A stretch of DNA of 64,000 bases from CAZKJL01 sp964553135 (lineage in GTDB: Bacteria; Patescibacteriota; Gracilibacteria; Peribacterales; Peribacteraceae), in NCBI GenBank assembly GCA_964553135.1, contig CAZKJL010000001.1:744001-808000 (forward strand). The letters run 5' to 3'. The notes beneath the pieces were generated by a model, which saw only the letters and a program-made list of their open reading frames with translations, was not told the origin of the DNA and did not search any database. The position numbers and the translations under genes are program-made. This document shows, in pieces, positions 39,183-48,156 of this stretch; within the stretch, counting starts at the first letter, position 1; each line of letters opens with the position of its first letter.

Positions 39183-40534
39183 GGCCGAATGTCGGATCGC
39201 AAGAATGCTTCGGCGTCCTTCTTCGTTTTTATGTCACCGCGGATTTGCGCATCGTGGAGCGCTTTCAGCGCTTTGCCAACGGCTTCGCCGGGTCCCGTCT
39301 TCAAAATTTTCATCACCGCGTCACCCGAAAGCAACGGTTTCACGGCGCGCGGACGCTTGTTCAGGTATTCGTCGTAATCGGCGATGATGCCGTCGTACAT
39401 CGCGTAGTCGGCTGGTTTCGTACCCGCGATATCGAGCCAAAACATCTGCAGCAACTCTCTGAACCACGGATGAAAGTACCAGTGAGCCTTTCTTTCATCC
39501 GATAAATCTTTGAAGACGCCCATCATCATGTGGTGCGCCACGAGCCACGTGATCTTTTTCGTTCTGTCGCCCTGCATCTGCATGCGCTTGAGAATCTTTT
39601 CTGCAAGTTTCGCCGATACCTCCGCATGGTGATCGAACCGAATGCGTTCCTTGAGAGCGAATGTCTCCGGCTTGCCGATGTCATGGAACAGCGCTGCCAG
39701 GCGAACATCGGGGCCGTGGTCCTCCGTGAAGGATTGCGCGCACATCATCAAGTGGTTCCACACGTCTCCTTCGCCGTGATAGTCCGCGGGCTGCGCCACA
39801 CCTTTGCATGCGTGCAGCTCGGGCAGAACAAACTTCAGAACACCCGCTTCCCACAAGTCCTCGAGAGCGACCTGCGGCGAGGGACACATCAGAATCTTTT
39901 CCAATTCTTCCAAGATGCGCGTTCCGGAAAGTCTTTCGGTGAGTGCCGCGCCGCCTGCAAGCGCCTTGTACGTCGCGGGTTCGTACTGACCGCCGATCGT
40001 GGCCTTCAGGCGAATGAGGCGAAGAATGCGCAGCGCGTCCTGCTTCACGCGCAGCTCGGGATTCCCGATGAATCGCACAAGCTTTTCTTTGATGTCCTTT
40101 TCTCCGCCGCACGGGTCGAAGAGTTCGCGCGTCACGGGGTTCCAGTACATCGCGTTGATCGTCGCGTCGCGACGCAGAGCGTCTTTCTCGCGAGTGGCAA
40201 ACGTCACCGACGCGGGCTTGCGACCGTCACCGATGTCGCTGTCTTCGCGATATGTCGTGATTTCGAAGGTCTGCCCTTTCAGGGAAACGATAACGGAGCC
40301 GAGTGCCGCTGCAGATGCGTCGTTCTTAAGAAACAGCTTTTGGATGTCACTCGGTTTTGCCGACGATGCCATGTCGATTTCCTTCGGGACTTTCCCGAGC
40401 ATCATGTCTCTCGGCGCTCCTCCGATCCAAAAACATTCGAAGCCCGCGTCCATGAATGTTTCCACGACCGAGTATGCCGCTTCACCGTGTTTTGTCGCCA
40501 GCGTTCTATCGATGATGTCGCGGGTGATGGACAT
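39179..40534 (-). CDS. cca: CCA-adding tRNA nucleotidyltransferase with HD domain
   Basis: 451 residues, class II CCA enzyme. Motif A: FWIGGAPRDMMLG followed by KEIDMA (Glu-x-Asp instead of Asp-x-Asp). Motif B: RRDATINAMYW. Motif C/D: RLSGTRILEELEKIL region. A C-terminal HD domain (LAALFHDIGKPET; FDHHAEVSAKLAEKILKR) is present. It builds or repairs tRNA 3' CCA ends. All four tRNA genes here encode CCA, so repair is the likely duty. It diverges from the endonuclease IV-like gene with overlapping -10 regions. Confidence 0.9.
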   Translation of the reverse strand: MSITRDIIDRTLATKHGEAAYSVVETFMDAGFECFWIGGAPRDMMLGKVPKEIDMASSAKPSDIQKLFLKNDASAAALGSVIVSLKGQTFEITTYREDSDIGDGRKPASVTFATREKDALRRDATINAMYWNPVTRELFDPCGGEKDIKEKLVRFIGNPELRVKQDALRILRLIRLKATIGGQYEPATYKALAGGAALTERLSGTRILEELEKILMCPSPQVALEDLWEAGVLKFVLPELHACKGVAQPADYHGEGDVWNHLMMCAQSFTEDHGPDVRLAALFHDIGKPETFALKERIRFDHHAEVSAKLAEKILKRMQMQGDRTKKITWLVAHHMMMGVFKDLSDERKAHWYFHPWFRELLQMFWLDIAGTKPADYAMYDGIIADYDEYLNKRPRAVKPLLSGDAVMKILKTGPGEAVGKALKALHDAQIRGDIKTKKDAEAFLRSDIRP

Positions 40535-40597
40535 TGGTTGGGATTCTGACGTCAAAGTGGTGAATTTGGAATATCACCGTTCCTGTATAATGACGCC

Positions 40598-41422
40598 ATG
40601 CTTCATTTTGCCGTAGCAGGAGTGCCGCTTTCGACTCCGTCACCCGGTGGTACGGTGAAGGGACTTGAGCATGCGCATTCGCTCGGCATTACGGCAATGG
40701 AGTTGGAATGGGTTCAGCGTGTTCCCGAAAACGAGGATCGCATGCTCGAAATTCGAGCGACGTCCCAAAAGCTCGGGATGTACCTCACGTGCCACGCTCC
40801 GTACTACATCAACCTCAACTCACCCGATAAAGAGACGCTCTCCGCGAGCAAGAAGCGCATTCTCACGGCTCTCCGGATGTCGGAGATTGCCGGCATCAAA
40901 TCCGTCTGCGTTCACGCGGCGTTTTACCTGGGCATGGATCCTGACAGGGCCTATGACAACGTCCGCCGTGCCATGGATGACATCATGTCGAACAAAGCCA
41001 AGCATTTCCCGAGCGTGAATCTTGGCTTGGAGACCATGGGCAAACAGACGCAGTTCGGAACGCTGGAGGAAGTGCTGAAGATCAGCAAGGAGTTCGATAT
41101 TTACCCCGTCATTGATCCTGCGCATTTGCATGCGCGCTACAACGGCGCCATCAACTCCACCAAAGAGTGGAACGAGATGTTCGACTTGTACGAGGAATAT
41201 CTCGGATCAGCCGCACTGCGCAGCGTGCACATGCACTTTTCCGGCATCGCCTACGGGCCCAAGGGCGAAAAGCATCATTTGCCGCTCAAAGAAAGCGATG
41301 CGAAATGGGAGGATTTCTTGAGGGTTTTGAAAAAGCGAAAAATCGAGGGAACCGTCGTATGCGAATCGCCCCTCTTGGAAAAAGACACTTTGCTGATGCA
41401 AAAGACATACAAGAAGCTGTAA
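40598..41422 (+). CDS. Endonuclease IV-like AP endonuclease (TIM barrel)
   Basis: 274 residues of the endonuclease IV/xylose isomerase-like TIM-barrel fold. Metal ligands of the Nfo type are in place: LTCHAPYYINL, VCVHAAFYLG, LGLETMGKQTQ, VIDPAHLHARY, RSVHMHFSGI, and a late Glu in VVCESPLLEKD. It is expected to cut at abasic sites in base-excision repair. A perfect TATAAT ends 6 nt before the ATG, a clear leaderless arrangement. Confidence 0.85.
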   Translation: MLHFAVAGVPLSTPSPGGTVKGLEHAHSLGITAMELEWVQRVPENEDRMLEIRATSQKLGMYLTCHAPYYINLNSPDKETLSASKKRILTALRMSEIAGIKSVCVHAAFYLGMDPDRAYDNVRRAMDDIMSNKAKHFPSVNLGLETMGKQTQFGTLEEVLKISKEFDIYPVIDPAHLHARYNGAINSTKEWNEMFDLYEEYLGSAALRSVHMHFSGIAYGPKGEKHHLPLKESDAKWEDFLRVLKKRKIEGTVVCESPLLEKDTLLMQKTYKKL

Positions 41423-41455
41423 GATCATCTCCGTCTACCATCTTCCATCCTCACA

Positions 41456-42460
41456 ATGAACATCGCCATCAACGGATTCGGACGCATCGGACGCCAGGTA
41501 CTGCGCATCATTTTGGAGAAGCACCCTGATTTGAACGTCGTTCTCATCAACGATCTGACGGAACCTGCGACACTCGCCCACTTGTTCGAGTTCGATTCCA
41601 CGTTCGGTTCGTTCAAGGGAAACGTGGAGCTGAAGGGTGACATGCTCATCACCGCGCACGGCAAGGCGAAGCTCACGGCGATCAAGGACCCCAAGATGTT
41701 GCCGCATAAGGAGCTCAAAGTGGATGTGGTGCTCGAGTGCACGGGATTCTTCACCAAGCGTGACGATGCCGCGCAGCACATCACGGCCGGTGCCAAAAAA
41801 GTCATCATCTCGGCTCCGTGCAAAGACAAGGCCGACGGTACGTTCTGCATGGGCGTGAATAGCACGGGCTACGACCCCAAGACGATGCACGTCATCAGCA
41901 ACGCTTCGTGCACCACGAACTGCCTCGCTCCCATGGCCAAGGTTCTCGATGACGCCTTCGGCATCGAATCCGGCCTCATGACGACGATTCACAGCTACAC
42001 GAACGATCAGAACCTCCTGGATCTCCCTCACAAGGATTTGCGCCGAGCCCGAGCTGCAGCCGTGAACCTGGTTCCCACCAGTACCGGTGCCGCAAAAGCC
42101 ATCGGTGAAGTGGTTCCGTCACTCAAGGGAAAATTGAACGGCGTTTCCATTCGTGTTCCCACTCCCACGGGCAGCCTTACGGATCTTACGGTCGTTCTGA
42201 AGAAGAAAGCCACGCCGGAGGAAATCAACGCAGCCCTAACCAAAGCCGCAAACGGCCCCATGAAGGGAATTCTCGGAGTCGAGACCCGTCCGCTCGTGCT
42301 CAAGGATTTCGTCGGCGACCCGAGAAGCTGCATCATCGATGCCGAGCTGACGCAGGTCATCGGCAGTAACCTGGCCAAGGTCTTCGGCTGGTACGACAAC
42401 GAGTGGGGCTACAGCAATCGCCTCGCTGAATTGGCCGAGTACATCGGATCCAAAATTTAG
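41456..42460 (+). CDS. gap: Glyceraldehyde-3-phosphate dehydrogenase
   Basis: 334 residues, glycolytic GAPDH. N-terminal NAD site INGFGRIGRQVLRI, catalytic ASCTTNCLAP with Cys near 150, MTTIHSYTNDQ with the catalytic His, and the C-terminal WYDNEWGYSNRL. The cofactor loop after strand 2 (INDLTEPATLAHLFEFDS) has Asp, fitting NAD. It lies 33 bp after the endonuclease IV gene and may share its transcript. A pyrimidine-rich stretch precedes the ATG. Confidence 0.97.
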   Translation: MNIAINGFGRIGRQVLRIILEKHPDLNVVLINDLTEPATLAHLFEFDSTFGSFKGNVELKGDMLITAHGKAKLTAIKDPKMLPHKELKVDVVLECTGFFTKRDDAAQHITAGAKKVIISAPCKDKADGTFCMGVNSTGYDPKTMHVISNASCTTNCLAPMAKVLDDAFGIESGLMTTIHSYTNDQNLLDLPHKDLRRARAAAVNLVPTSTGAAKAIGEVVPSLKGKLNGVSIRVPTPTGSLTDLTVVLKKKATPEEINAALTKAANGPMKGILGVETRPLVLKDFVGDPRSCIIDAELTQVIGSNLAKVFGWYDNEWGYSNRLAELAEYIGSKI

Positions 42461-42491
42461 CGTCGGGCAGCCAAGAAAAGGTGAAGGAGAC

Positions 42492-42520
42492 TTGACTATT
42501 TCGATGTCCAAGAGTAAAAC
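42492..42520 (+). promoter_or_regulatory. Promoter of the 42536 gene
   Basis: TTGACT (42492-42497) and TAAAAC (42515-42520), 17 bp apart. The ATG at 42521 abuts the -10 and would not be transcribed, so the ATG at 42536 is the likely start. Confidence 0.65.
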
Positions 42521-42535
42521 ATGGCATCACGTTTT

Positions 42536-42937
42536 ATGAGCAGTCTTCACTCTTCCGGCGGCGATTCGGTCATTAGGAGGTCCAATGAGGTTCCGGCCTA
42601 CGACGATTACAGGACCTGCCCGGGCTCCTTCGATGCGGAGTTTTTGGAGTTTAAAGCAGGCGGGGACAAAAGAGGTCTCGGTCCCGTCAGAATTCATTTG
42701 AACGGAAGCACGATAAAAAATGGTGATTTGCTCGACCAGCCCGTGATAGTGGAGGGAACGCTCAGCGCTTTTTCGAATACACCGAGCCAGATCATGTACT
42801 TCGTGACCCGTGAAGGCACGAGGTCGGCAATGGTCACCTTCTCAACTCGGCCTCGCCTCGGAGCGGGACGTAAGTTCCTCGATCCAGTCGACTCCGCTTT
42901 TCACTCCAATCCCCGCTTGCAGGTTTATTCCTCGTGA
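42536..42937 (+). CDS. Hypothetical protein
   Basis: 133 residues, no signal or membrane segment. The middle (FDAEFLEFKAGGDKRGLGPV, IHLNGSTIKNGDLLDQPVIV) suggests a beta-rich domain, but no family is recognised. The last 96 bp overlap, on the opposite strand, the 3' end of the 42842-43537 gene. Both frames have start signals, so both may be real. Confidence 0.5.
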   Translation: MSSLHSSGGDSVIRRSNEVPAYDDYRTCPGSFDAEFLEFKAGGDKRGLGPVRIHLNGSTIKNGDLLDQPVIVEGTLSAFSNTPSQIMYFVTREGTRSAMVTFSTRPRLGAGRKFLDPVDSAFHSNPRLQVYSS

Positions 42938-43537
42938 CGTTTTCATCGCACGCTCATGAATCGGATCGGGACGATACTCGTTCGTTCTCGGCTGTTCGGA
43001 CGTCGCGTGTGCCGCAAGAAGCTCGGCGCTGCACTCCGCTCCCCTCCTTCGCAAATCCTCGACTCCCCTCTTGAGAATGGCGGCGCGGTCGGACCCGTTT
43101 CGTGCCGTATGTTCCGCAAGCAACCGGGCAATCTTCAGATAGTGATTGCTTCGCGTCTCATCGGGATACCTTACGACGGCTTCGGCGTATTGTTGAATGA
43201 CGGAATCCCAGTCGGCATTGCCGTTCAGGTCGGCATTGATGTTCTCGAGTGCTGCTCCCCGCTGCCAGTACACGCCGAAGTACCGCGGATCCTTTTGGGT
43301 TTCCGCATCATGCATCAGGAGTTCGTCGAGCATGATGAGCGCGGCGGCAGGATCTTTTTTCAAAAGCAGGCATGCCTGTTGAAATCTGGGAGGCTGGCTC
43401 ATCGTCCTGTGAACTCGTTCGCGCACGCGTGACGGCAAGTCGATCGATATCGTGCCAAAGGCTTCCACAAGCTTCGGATTGACCAGTCGTACGACCTGCT
43501 TTTCATCCAATGTTGGCACGCGAGGCACTCCACTCAT
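42842..43537 (-). CDS. Hypothetical TPR-like helical protein
   Basis: 231 residues, all-helical. Segments such as ACLLLKKDPAAALIMLDELL and DSVIQQYAEAVVRYPDETRS look like TPR-type helix pairs. No signal peptide. Promoter evidence is strong: TTGACA, a 16-bp spacer, and CATAAT ending 6 nt before the ATG. The C-terminal coding region overlaps the convergent 42536-42937 gene by 96 bp. Confidence 0.6.
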   Translation of the reverse strand: MSGVPRVPTLDEKQVVRLVNPKLVEAFGTISIDLPSRVRERVHRTMSQPPRFQQACLLLKKDPAAALIMLDELLMHDAETQKDPRYFGVYWQRGAALENINADLNGNADWDSVIQQYAEAVVRYPDETRSNHYLKIARLLAEHTARNGSDRAAILKRGVEDLRRRGAECSAELLAAHATSEQPRTNEYRPDPIHERAMKTSRGINLQAGIGVKSGVDWIEELTSRSEARPS

Positions 43538-43593
43538 GAGTGCATTATGAAATGGGCAGCCTCAATGTCAAGAGTCTGCCCATGTTTATGCTC

Positions 43594-45504
43594 TTACGTC
43601 TTTTTCTTGTCGTCCTTGTCATCCACGACTTCGGCATCGACGGCTCCGTCTTTGCCCTTCTTACCGGCCTTCTCCTCTTCGGCGGCCTTCTTCTGAGCTT
43701 CTTCGTACACCATCTTGCCGATTTCCTGCGCGTCGGCCGCGAGTGCTTCGGTCGACTTCTTGATCTCCTCGAGCGAAGCGTCGTCCTTCTTCAGCACGTC
43801 GCGCAGCTCGTTCATTTTCGTGTTCACTTTTTTCTTCACGTCATCGTTGATCTTGGCATCGTACTCGCGCATCTGCTTTTCCAGGTTGAAGATGAGCGTG
43901 TCGGCGGTGTTTCTCGCATCGATGAGTTCACGCTTCTTTTTATCGGCTTCGGCATTCACCTCGGCATCCTTCTTCATGCGCTCCACCTCTTCTTTGCTGA
44001 GGCCCGTGGAGCCCTGAATCGTGATGTGCTGCTCTTTGCCCGTTCCCTTGTCTTTGGCTTTCACATGAAGAATGCCGTTCGTATCGATGTCGAACGTCAC
44101 TTCGATCTGCGGCAGTCCGCGGGGAGCAGCAAGAATGCCGTCGAGAATGAAACGACCGAGGGATTTGTTGTCCGAGGCCATTTCGCGCTCGCCTTGCACG
44201 ACGTTGATTTCCACGGAGGTTTGGTTGTCCGCCGCCGTCGAGAACACTTGGCTCTTACTGGTGGGGATGCGCGTGTTGCGCTCGATGACTTTGGTCGCGA
44301 CTCCACCGAGCGTCTCGATGCCGACGGAAAGCGGAATGACGTCGACGATCGTGATGTCGCGGTTGATGTCGCCGCCGATTTGTCCGGCCTGAATGGCGGC
44401 ACCGATGGCGACGACTTCATCCGGGTTCACTCCTTTGTGCGGCTCTTTGCCGAAGAGTTCCTTCACCTTGGCTTGTACCGCAGGCATGCGCGTCATGCCT
44501 CCGACGAGAACCACTTCGCTGATGTCCGACTTCTTGACGCCCGCATCCTTGAGTGCGGACTCACAGGGCTTCACGGTGCGTGCGATGAGGTCCGCGACGA
44601 GCGACTCCAATTTGGCTTTGGAAAGCTTCACCGTGAGGTGCTTGGGGCCCGTGGCATCGGCGGTGATGAACGGCAGGTTGATTTCGGTCTCGGTCTGCGA
44701 CGAAAGCTCGATCTTGGCTTTTTCGGCTGCTTCACGAATGCGCTGCAGTGCGATCTTGTCGTTGCCGAGGTCGATGCCTTGCTCTTTCTTGAAGTCTCCG
44801 AGGAGCCACTCCACGATGAGCTGGTCGAAGTCGTCTCCGCCGAGGTGCGTGTCGCCGTTCGTAGAGAGAACCTCGAAGTGTCCGTCGCCGGAAAGTTCCA
44901 GCACCGTGACGTCGAACGTTCCTCCTCCGAGGTCGTACACGATGACTTTCTCTTCTTTCTTTTTATCCAAGCCGTACGCGAGCGTCGCGGCCGTGGGCTC
45001 ATTGATGATGCGGACCACTTCGAGTCCGGCGATTTCACCCGCTTCCTTCGTGGCTTGGCGCTGGTTGTCATCGAAATATGCGGGGACGGTGATCACCGCT
45101 TTGGTGACGGACGTTCCGAGATACGCTTCGGCGTCTTTTTTCAGCTTGAGAAGGACTTTGGCGCTGATTTCCTGGGGCATCATCTCCTTGGTTCCGGCGA
45201 CGATGACCGCACGCTCCTGCTTACCGCTCTTGACGGTGAACGGCATGTGCTTGGCGTCCTTGCTCACCTCTTCGAAACGGTGACCCATGAAACGCTTGGC
45301 CGAGAAAATCGTATTCTTGGGGTTTGTCACGGCTTGGCGCTTGGCGGCGATGCCGACGAGCACTTCACCGTTGTCTTTGAATGCAACAACCGACGGAGTC
45401 GTATTGGCTCCTTCGCTGTTGGGGATCACCTGCGGCTCGCCGCCTTCGATGACGGCCATGCAGGAGTTCGTGGTGCCGAGGTCGATTCCAATGATTTTTG
45501 ACAT
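43594..45504 (-). CDS. dnaK: Chaperone DnaK (Hsp70)
   Basis: 636 residues. Nucleotide domain with GIDLGTTNSCMAV, YDLGGGTFDVTVLEL, EPTAATLAYGLD and GGMTRMPAVQAKV; substrate domain and lid follow; the acidic tail ends in EVVDDKDDKKKT. It folds and protects proteins with DnaJ and GrpE, which are not in this window. The start at 45504 (MSKIIGIDLG) is the family start. Heat-shock control by HrcA is predicted from the CIRCE element at 45527-45553 on top of its promoter. Confidence 0.97.
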   Translation of the reverse strand: MSKIIGIDLGTTNSCMAVIEGGEPQVIPNSEGANTTPSVVAFKDNGEVLVGIAAKRQAVTNPKNTIFSAKRFMGHRFEEVSKDAKHMPFTVKSGKQERAVIVAGTKEMMPQEISAKVLLKLKKDAEAYLGTSVTKAVITVPAYFDDNQRQATKEAGEIAGLEVVRIINEPTAATLAYGLDKKKEEKVIVYDLGGGTFDVTVLELSGDGHFEVLSTNGDTHLGGDDFDQLIVEWLLGDFKKEQGIDLGNDKIALQRIREAAEKAKIELSSQTETEINLPFITADATGPKHLTVKLSKAKLESLVADLIARTVKPCESALKDAGVKKSDISEVVLVGGMTRMPAVQAKVKELFGKEPHKGVNPDEVVAIGAAIQAGQIGGDINRDITIVDVIPLSVGIETLGGVATKVIERNTRIPTSKSQVFSTAADNQTSVEINVVQGEREMASDNKSLGRFILDGILAAPRGLPQIEVTFDIDTNGILHVKAKDKGTGKEQHITIQGSTGLSKEEVERMKKDAEVNAEADKKKRELIDARNTADTLIFNLEKQMREYDAKINDDVKKKVNTKMNELRDVLKKDDASLEEIKKSTEALAADAQEIGKMVYEEAQKKAAEEEKAGKKGKDGAVDAEVVDDKDDKKKT

Positions 45505-45526
45505 GTTGTGAGGGGTTCGGAAGTAA

Positions 45527-45567
45527 TTAGCACTCGTAAGTGTAGAGTGATAGCGGCGTGTCGTCAA
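45527..45567 (-). promoter_or_regulatory. CIRCE operator overlapping the dnaK promoter
   Basis: TTAGCACTC-N9-GAGTGATAG (45527-45553) matches the CIRCE consensus TTAGCACTC-N9-GAGTGCTAA in 16 of 18 positions. On the minus strand TTGACG (45562-45567) and TACACT (45539-45544), 17 bp apart, form the promoter; the -10 lies inside the operator. HrcA repression is the standard reading. Confidence 0.9.
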
Positions 45568-45615
45568 GCGCTGAATTCAGGCAAACATTTCACCATCTTC
45601 ATGTAAGATCCGCAC

Positions 45616-46911
45616 ATGTTTTTGGACGAAGCGATCATCGAAGTGGCCGGCGGCAACGGCGGCAAGGGATCCGTGGCTTGGCGACGGGAAAAGTACGTGC
45701 CGAACGGCGGGCCCGACGGCGGCGACGGTGGCAGGGGCGGTGACGTGGTCATCGTTGCCGATCCGAACAGCGACACTCTGTCGGACTACGCCAGCCGTAA
45801 GAAATTCAAGGCCGACAACGGTGAGAAGGGTCTCGGCAAATGCTGCGCCGGAAAAGATGCCGAGGATTTGGTCCTGCGCGTTCCGCCGGGGACCATGCTA
45901 ATGGACGTCACGGACGAGGATCGCCCGCGCCTGATCGCCGATCTTATGACGGCGGGAGATCAGATGGTCGCCGCCCACGGTGGTCGCGGCGGATTCGGAA
46001 ACGCACACTTTACGTCGTCCACGCGACAGGCACCGGATTTTGCCGAACTCGGCGGACCGGGGCAAAAGCGCAGACTGAAGTTGGAGCTGAAGCTCGTGGC
46101 CGACGTCGGCATCATCGGTTACCCCAGCGTCGGGAAGTCGTCCCTCATCGCATCCGTCTCCCGTGCAAAGCCCAAAATCGCCGACTATCCGTTCACGACG
46201 CTCGTACCGAACCTTGGCGTGGTACGTGCGTACGACCGTGAGTTCGTTTTGTGCGATGTGCCCGGTCTCATCGAAGGCGCGAGCGAAGGGAAAGGCCTGG
46301 GTCATGAGTTCCTCAAGCACATCGAGCGCTGCGGCATTCTCATTCACCTCCTGGACGTGGGACGTGACGACATCGTTGCCGACTACAAAGCCATCAGAAA
46401 TGAACTGAAGAGCTACTCCCCCACCCTCGCCAAGAAGAAGGAATTCGTCGTCCTCAACAAAATCGACCTCGTAGACGGCGATGCCAAGCCGTGGTCCGAT
46501 GCTCTGAAGAAAGCCAAAATCAAACTTTTCGCTCAAATTTCAGCAGTCTCGCGCCTCGGCACGGAAGAGCTGATGCAGAAGCTGCTCCCCGTCATCATGG
46601 AGCAGCGCGAGAAGCGTCACTCCATGGATGCCGACGAGTCACTCACGAAAGAACTTCCCGTACTCAAGCCACATCTTCTGTCCGACAGAATGGGAGCGTT
46701 CCGTATCGAAAAATCGGAGGGACGCGTGCAGGTCAGCGGTCGCCGCTTGGAAGAATTCACGGCGATGACCGACTTCAGCGGCCCCGGCGGACGCAAGCGT
46801 TTCGTCGACGTCATCACGCGTGTGGGGTTGCTGAAGGCATTGGAAAAAGTCACCGATACGTCCGACTCCATCTATATCGGCGACAAGTGCGTCGACGAGT
46901 ATATTCGCTGA
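45616..46911 (+). CDS. obgE: GTPase Obg
   Basis: 431 residues. Glycine-rich Obg domain (EVAGGNGGKGSVAWRREK, GPDGGDGGRGGDV), then the G domain (GYPSVGKSSLIASV; DVPGLIEGASEGKGLGHEFL; LNKIDLVDG), then a C-terminal OCT-type domain (FRIEKSEGRVQVSGRRLEEF). It acts in large-subunit ribosome assembly and growth control. TAAGAT ends 6 nt before the ATG, and the block ATCCGCACATG is shared with purL. It diverges from dnaK. Confidence 0.96.
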   Translation: MFLDEAIIEVAGGNGGKGSVAWRREKYVPNGGPDGGDGGRGGDVVIVADPNSDTLSDYASRKKFKADNGEKGLGKCCAGKDAEDLVLRVPPGTMLMDVTDEDRPRLIADLMTAGDQMVAAHGGRGGFGNAHFTSSTRQAPDFAELGGPGQKRRLKLELKLVADVGIIGYPSVGKSSLIASVSRAKPKIADYPFTTLVPNLGVVRAYDREFVLCDVPGLIEGASEGKGLGHEFLKHIERCGILIHLLDVGRDDIVADYKAIRNELKSYSPTLAKKKEFVVLNKIDLVDGDAKPWSDALKKAKIKLFAQISAVSRLGTEELMQKLLPVIMEQREKRHSMDADESLTKELPVLKPHLLSDRMGAFRIEKSEGRVQVSGRRLEEFTAMTDFSGPGGRKRFVDVITRVGLLKALEKVTDTSDSIYIGDKCVDEYIR

Positions 46912-46934
46912 GGGATCTGCGCCACTTCTTCCAT

Positions 46935-48098
46935 ATGCGTATTCTCAAGAGACTGCTGTCGCTTTTACGGGGCTTCCCCGTGGTCTTTCGCGGCGCCATA
47001 CGTCATTTCTTTTACCGAGCAAAGACGTTGAAAGTCGATACCCTGCAGGCTTTCTACGGACTGCAGGCAAAGAGCGTACTTCATAATCCCTCGAGGTTGC
47101 GACGCAAGGCTCGGCGGAAGGCCATCCGACTGTGGGCCGATACCAAAGCATTCGATCGCATGGTCGCCCTGCTCGGCGCCGCGCGGTACTCCATTATCGT
47201 GCACATGTTCATTTGGCGCAGCGATTCCTCCGGAACCATGGTGGCTCGCGCATTGCTTGCTGCGGCCGATCGCGGAGTGAAGGTTTCGATCACGAAGGAT
47301 TCCGTCGGAGACGTTTTTGAGCTCACCGACAGTTTCATCGCCACGAAGACATCGAGCGATGCTTTTTGGAAGAAATTCTGGAACCACCCCAACATCGTCA
47401 TCGAGTACGTGCCGAACCACAGCCATGCAAAGGTGTTCATCATCGACAATTCCGTTCTGCTGCTTACCGGCATGAACCTTGGAGACGAGTATCGTCTGGA
47501 GTGGCATGATTACATGATGGAATTGTGGGGGCCGACGTTCATCGAGGGATATTTGGTCAGCGGCAATCACATCGGTGACGGAGTCCGTGTCGTCGTGAAT
47601 CGTGCCGCCGAGAAGTCCATTCGCCCGTGCATCATGAGTCTGCTGGAGTCCGCTGAGCGGTCCATCACCTTGGAGCAGGCCTATTTCTCGGACCTGGCGA
47701 TCAATGAGCTGCTCCAACGCAAATCCAAACAAGGCGTTCACGTCACGCTCATTCTCCCCTCGCTCCCGGACGTCCATCACAGGGCGAACCTTGAGTCCGT
47801 CGCCCGGCTCATGAACGGAGGGTCGAGAAAATTCATTCGCGTGTTTCTCTACCCCACGATGGTGCATGGAAAAGTGATTCTCATCGACAGGCTCCGCGCA
47901 CTCGTGGGTTCGGCGAATTTGAATCAGTTATCCCTCGACGACATGGGCGAAGCTTGCGTTTTGTTTGACTCCACTGCTCCCAAGACGTTGCTCAGGCTCA
48001 AGTCGATTCTTCTCCGGGACATCTTCAAGAGCAAAGAGCTCGATGCCCCGCCGAGCTTCTCCATTCTTCGTAAAATGGGAGCGTGGCTCGGGCTGTAG
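46935..48098 (+). CDS. Phospholipase D-family protein (cardiolipin synthase-like)
   Basis: 387 residues with two HKD catalytic motifs: HAKVFIIDNS and HGKVILIDRL, each followed by the expected Gly/Asn element (LLLTGMNLGDEY; LVGSANLNQLS). A basic N-terminal segment could sit on the membrane. It most resembles cardiolipin synthases, which join two phosphatidylglycerol molecules, but a nuclease or other PLD activity is possible. It lies 23 bp after obgE with no promoter seen between, so they are probably co-transcribed. Confidence 0.85.
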   Translation: MRILKRLLSLLRGFPVVFRGAIRHFFYRAKTLKVDTLQAFYGLQAKSVLHNPSRLRRKARRKAIRLWADTKAFDRMVALLGAARYSIIVHMFIWRSDSSGTMVARALLAAADRGVKVSITKDSVGDVFELTDSFIATKTSSDAFWKKFWNHPNIVIEYVPNHSHAKVFIIDNSVLLLTGMNLGDEYRLEWHDYMMELWGPTFIEGYLVSGNHIGDGVRVVVNRAAEKSIRPCIMSLLESAERSITLEQAYFSDLAINELLQRKSKQGVHVTLILPSLPDVHHRANLESVARLMNGGSRKFIRVFLYPTMVHGKVILIDRLRALVGSANLNQLSLDDMGEACVLFDSTAPKTLLRLKSILLRDIFKSKELDAPPSFSILRKMGAWLGL

Positions 48099-48156
48099 CG
48101 GACGAATGCCATTTGCTTGCTCACTCGTGACAAACACCCAATAATGAATCCCTTTC

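Noticed and set aside
42521..42535. ATG at 42521 as the start of the hypothetical gene
   Set aside because: It directly touches the -10 hexamer and would lie before the transcription start.
43540..45501. 653-codon open frame on the + strand opposite dnaK
   Set aside because: It mirrors the dnaK codons on the other strand; composition is His/Arg/Asp-rich without any domain, and dnaK is certain.
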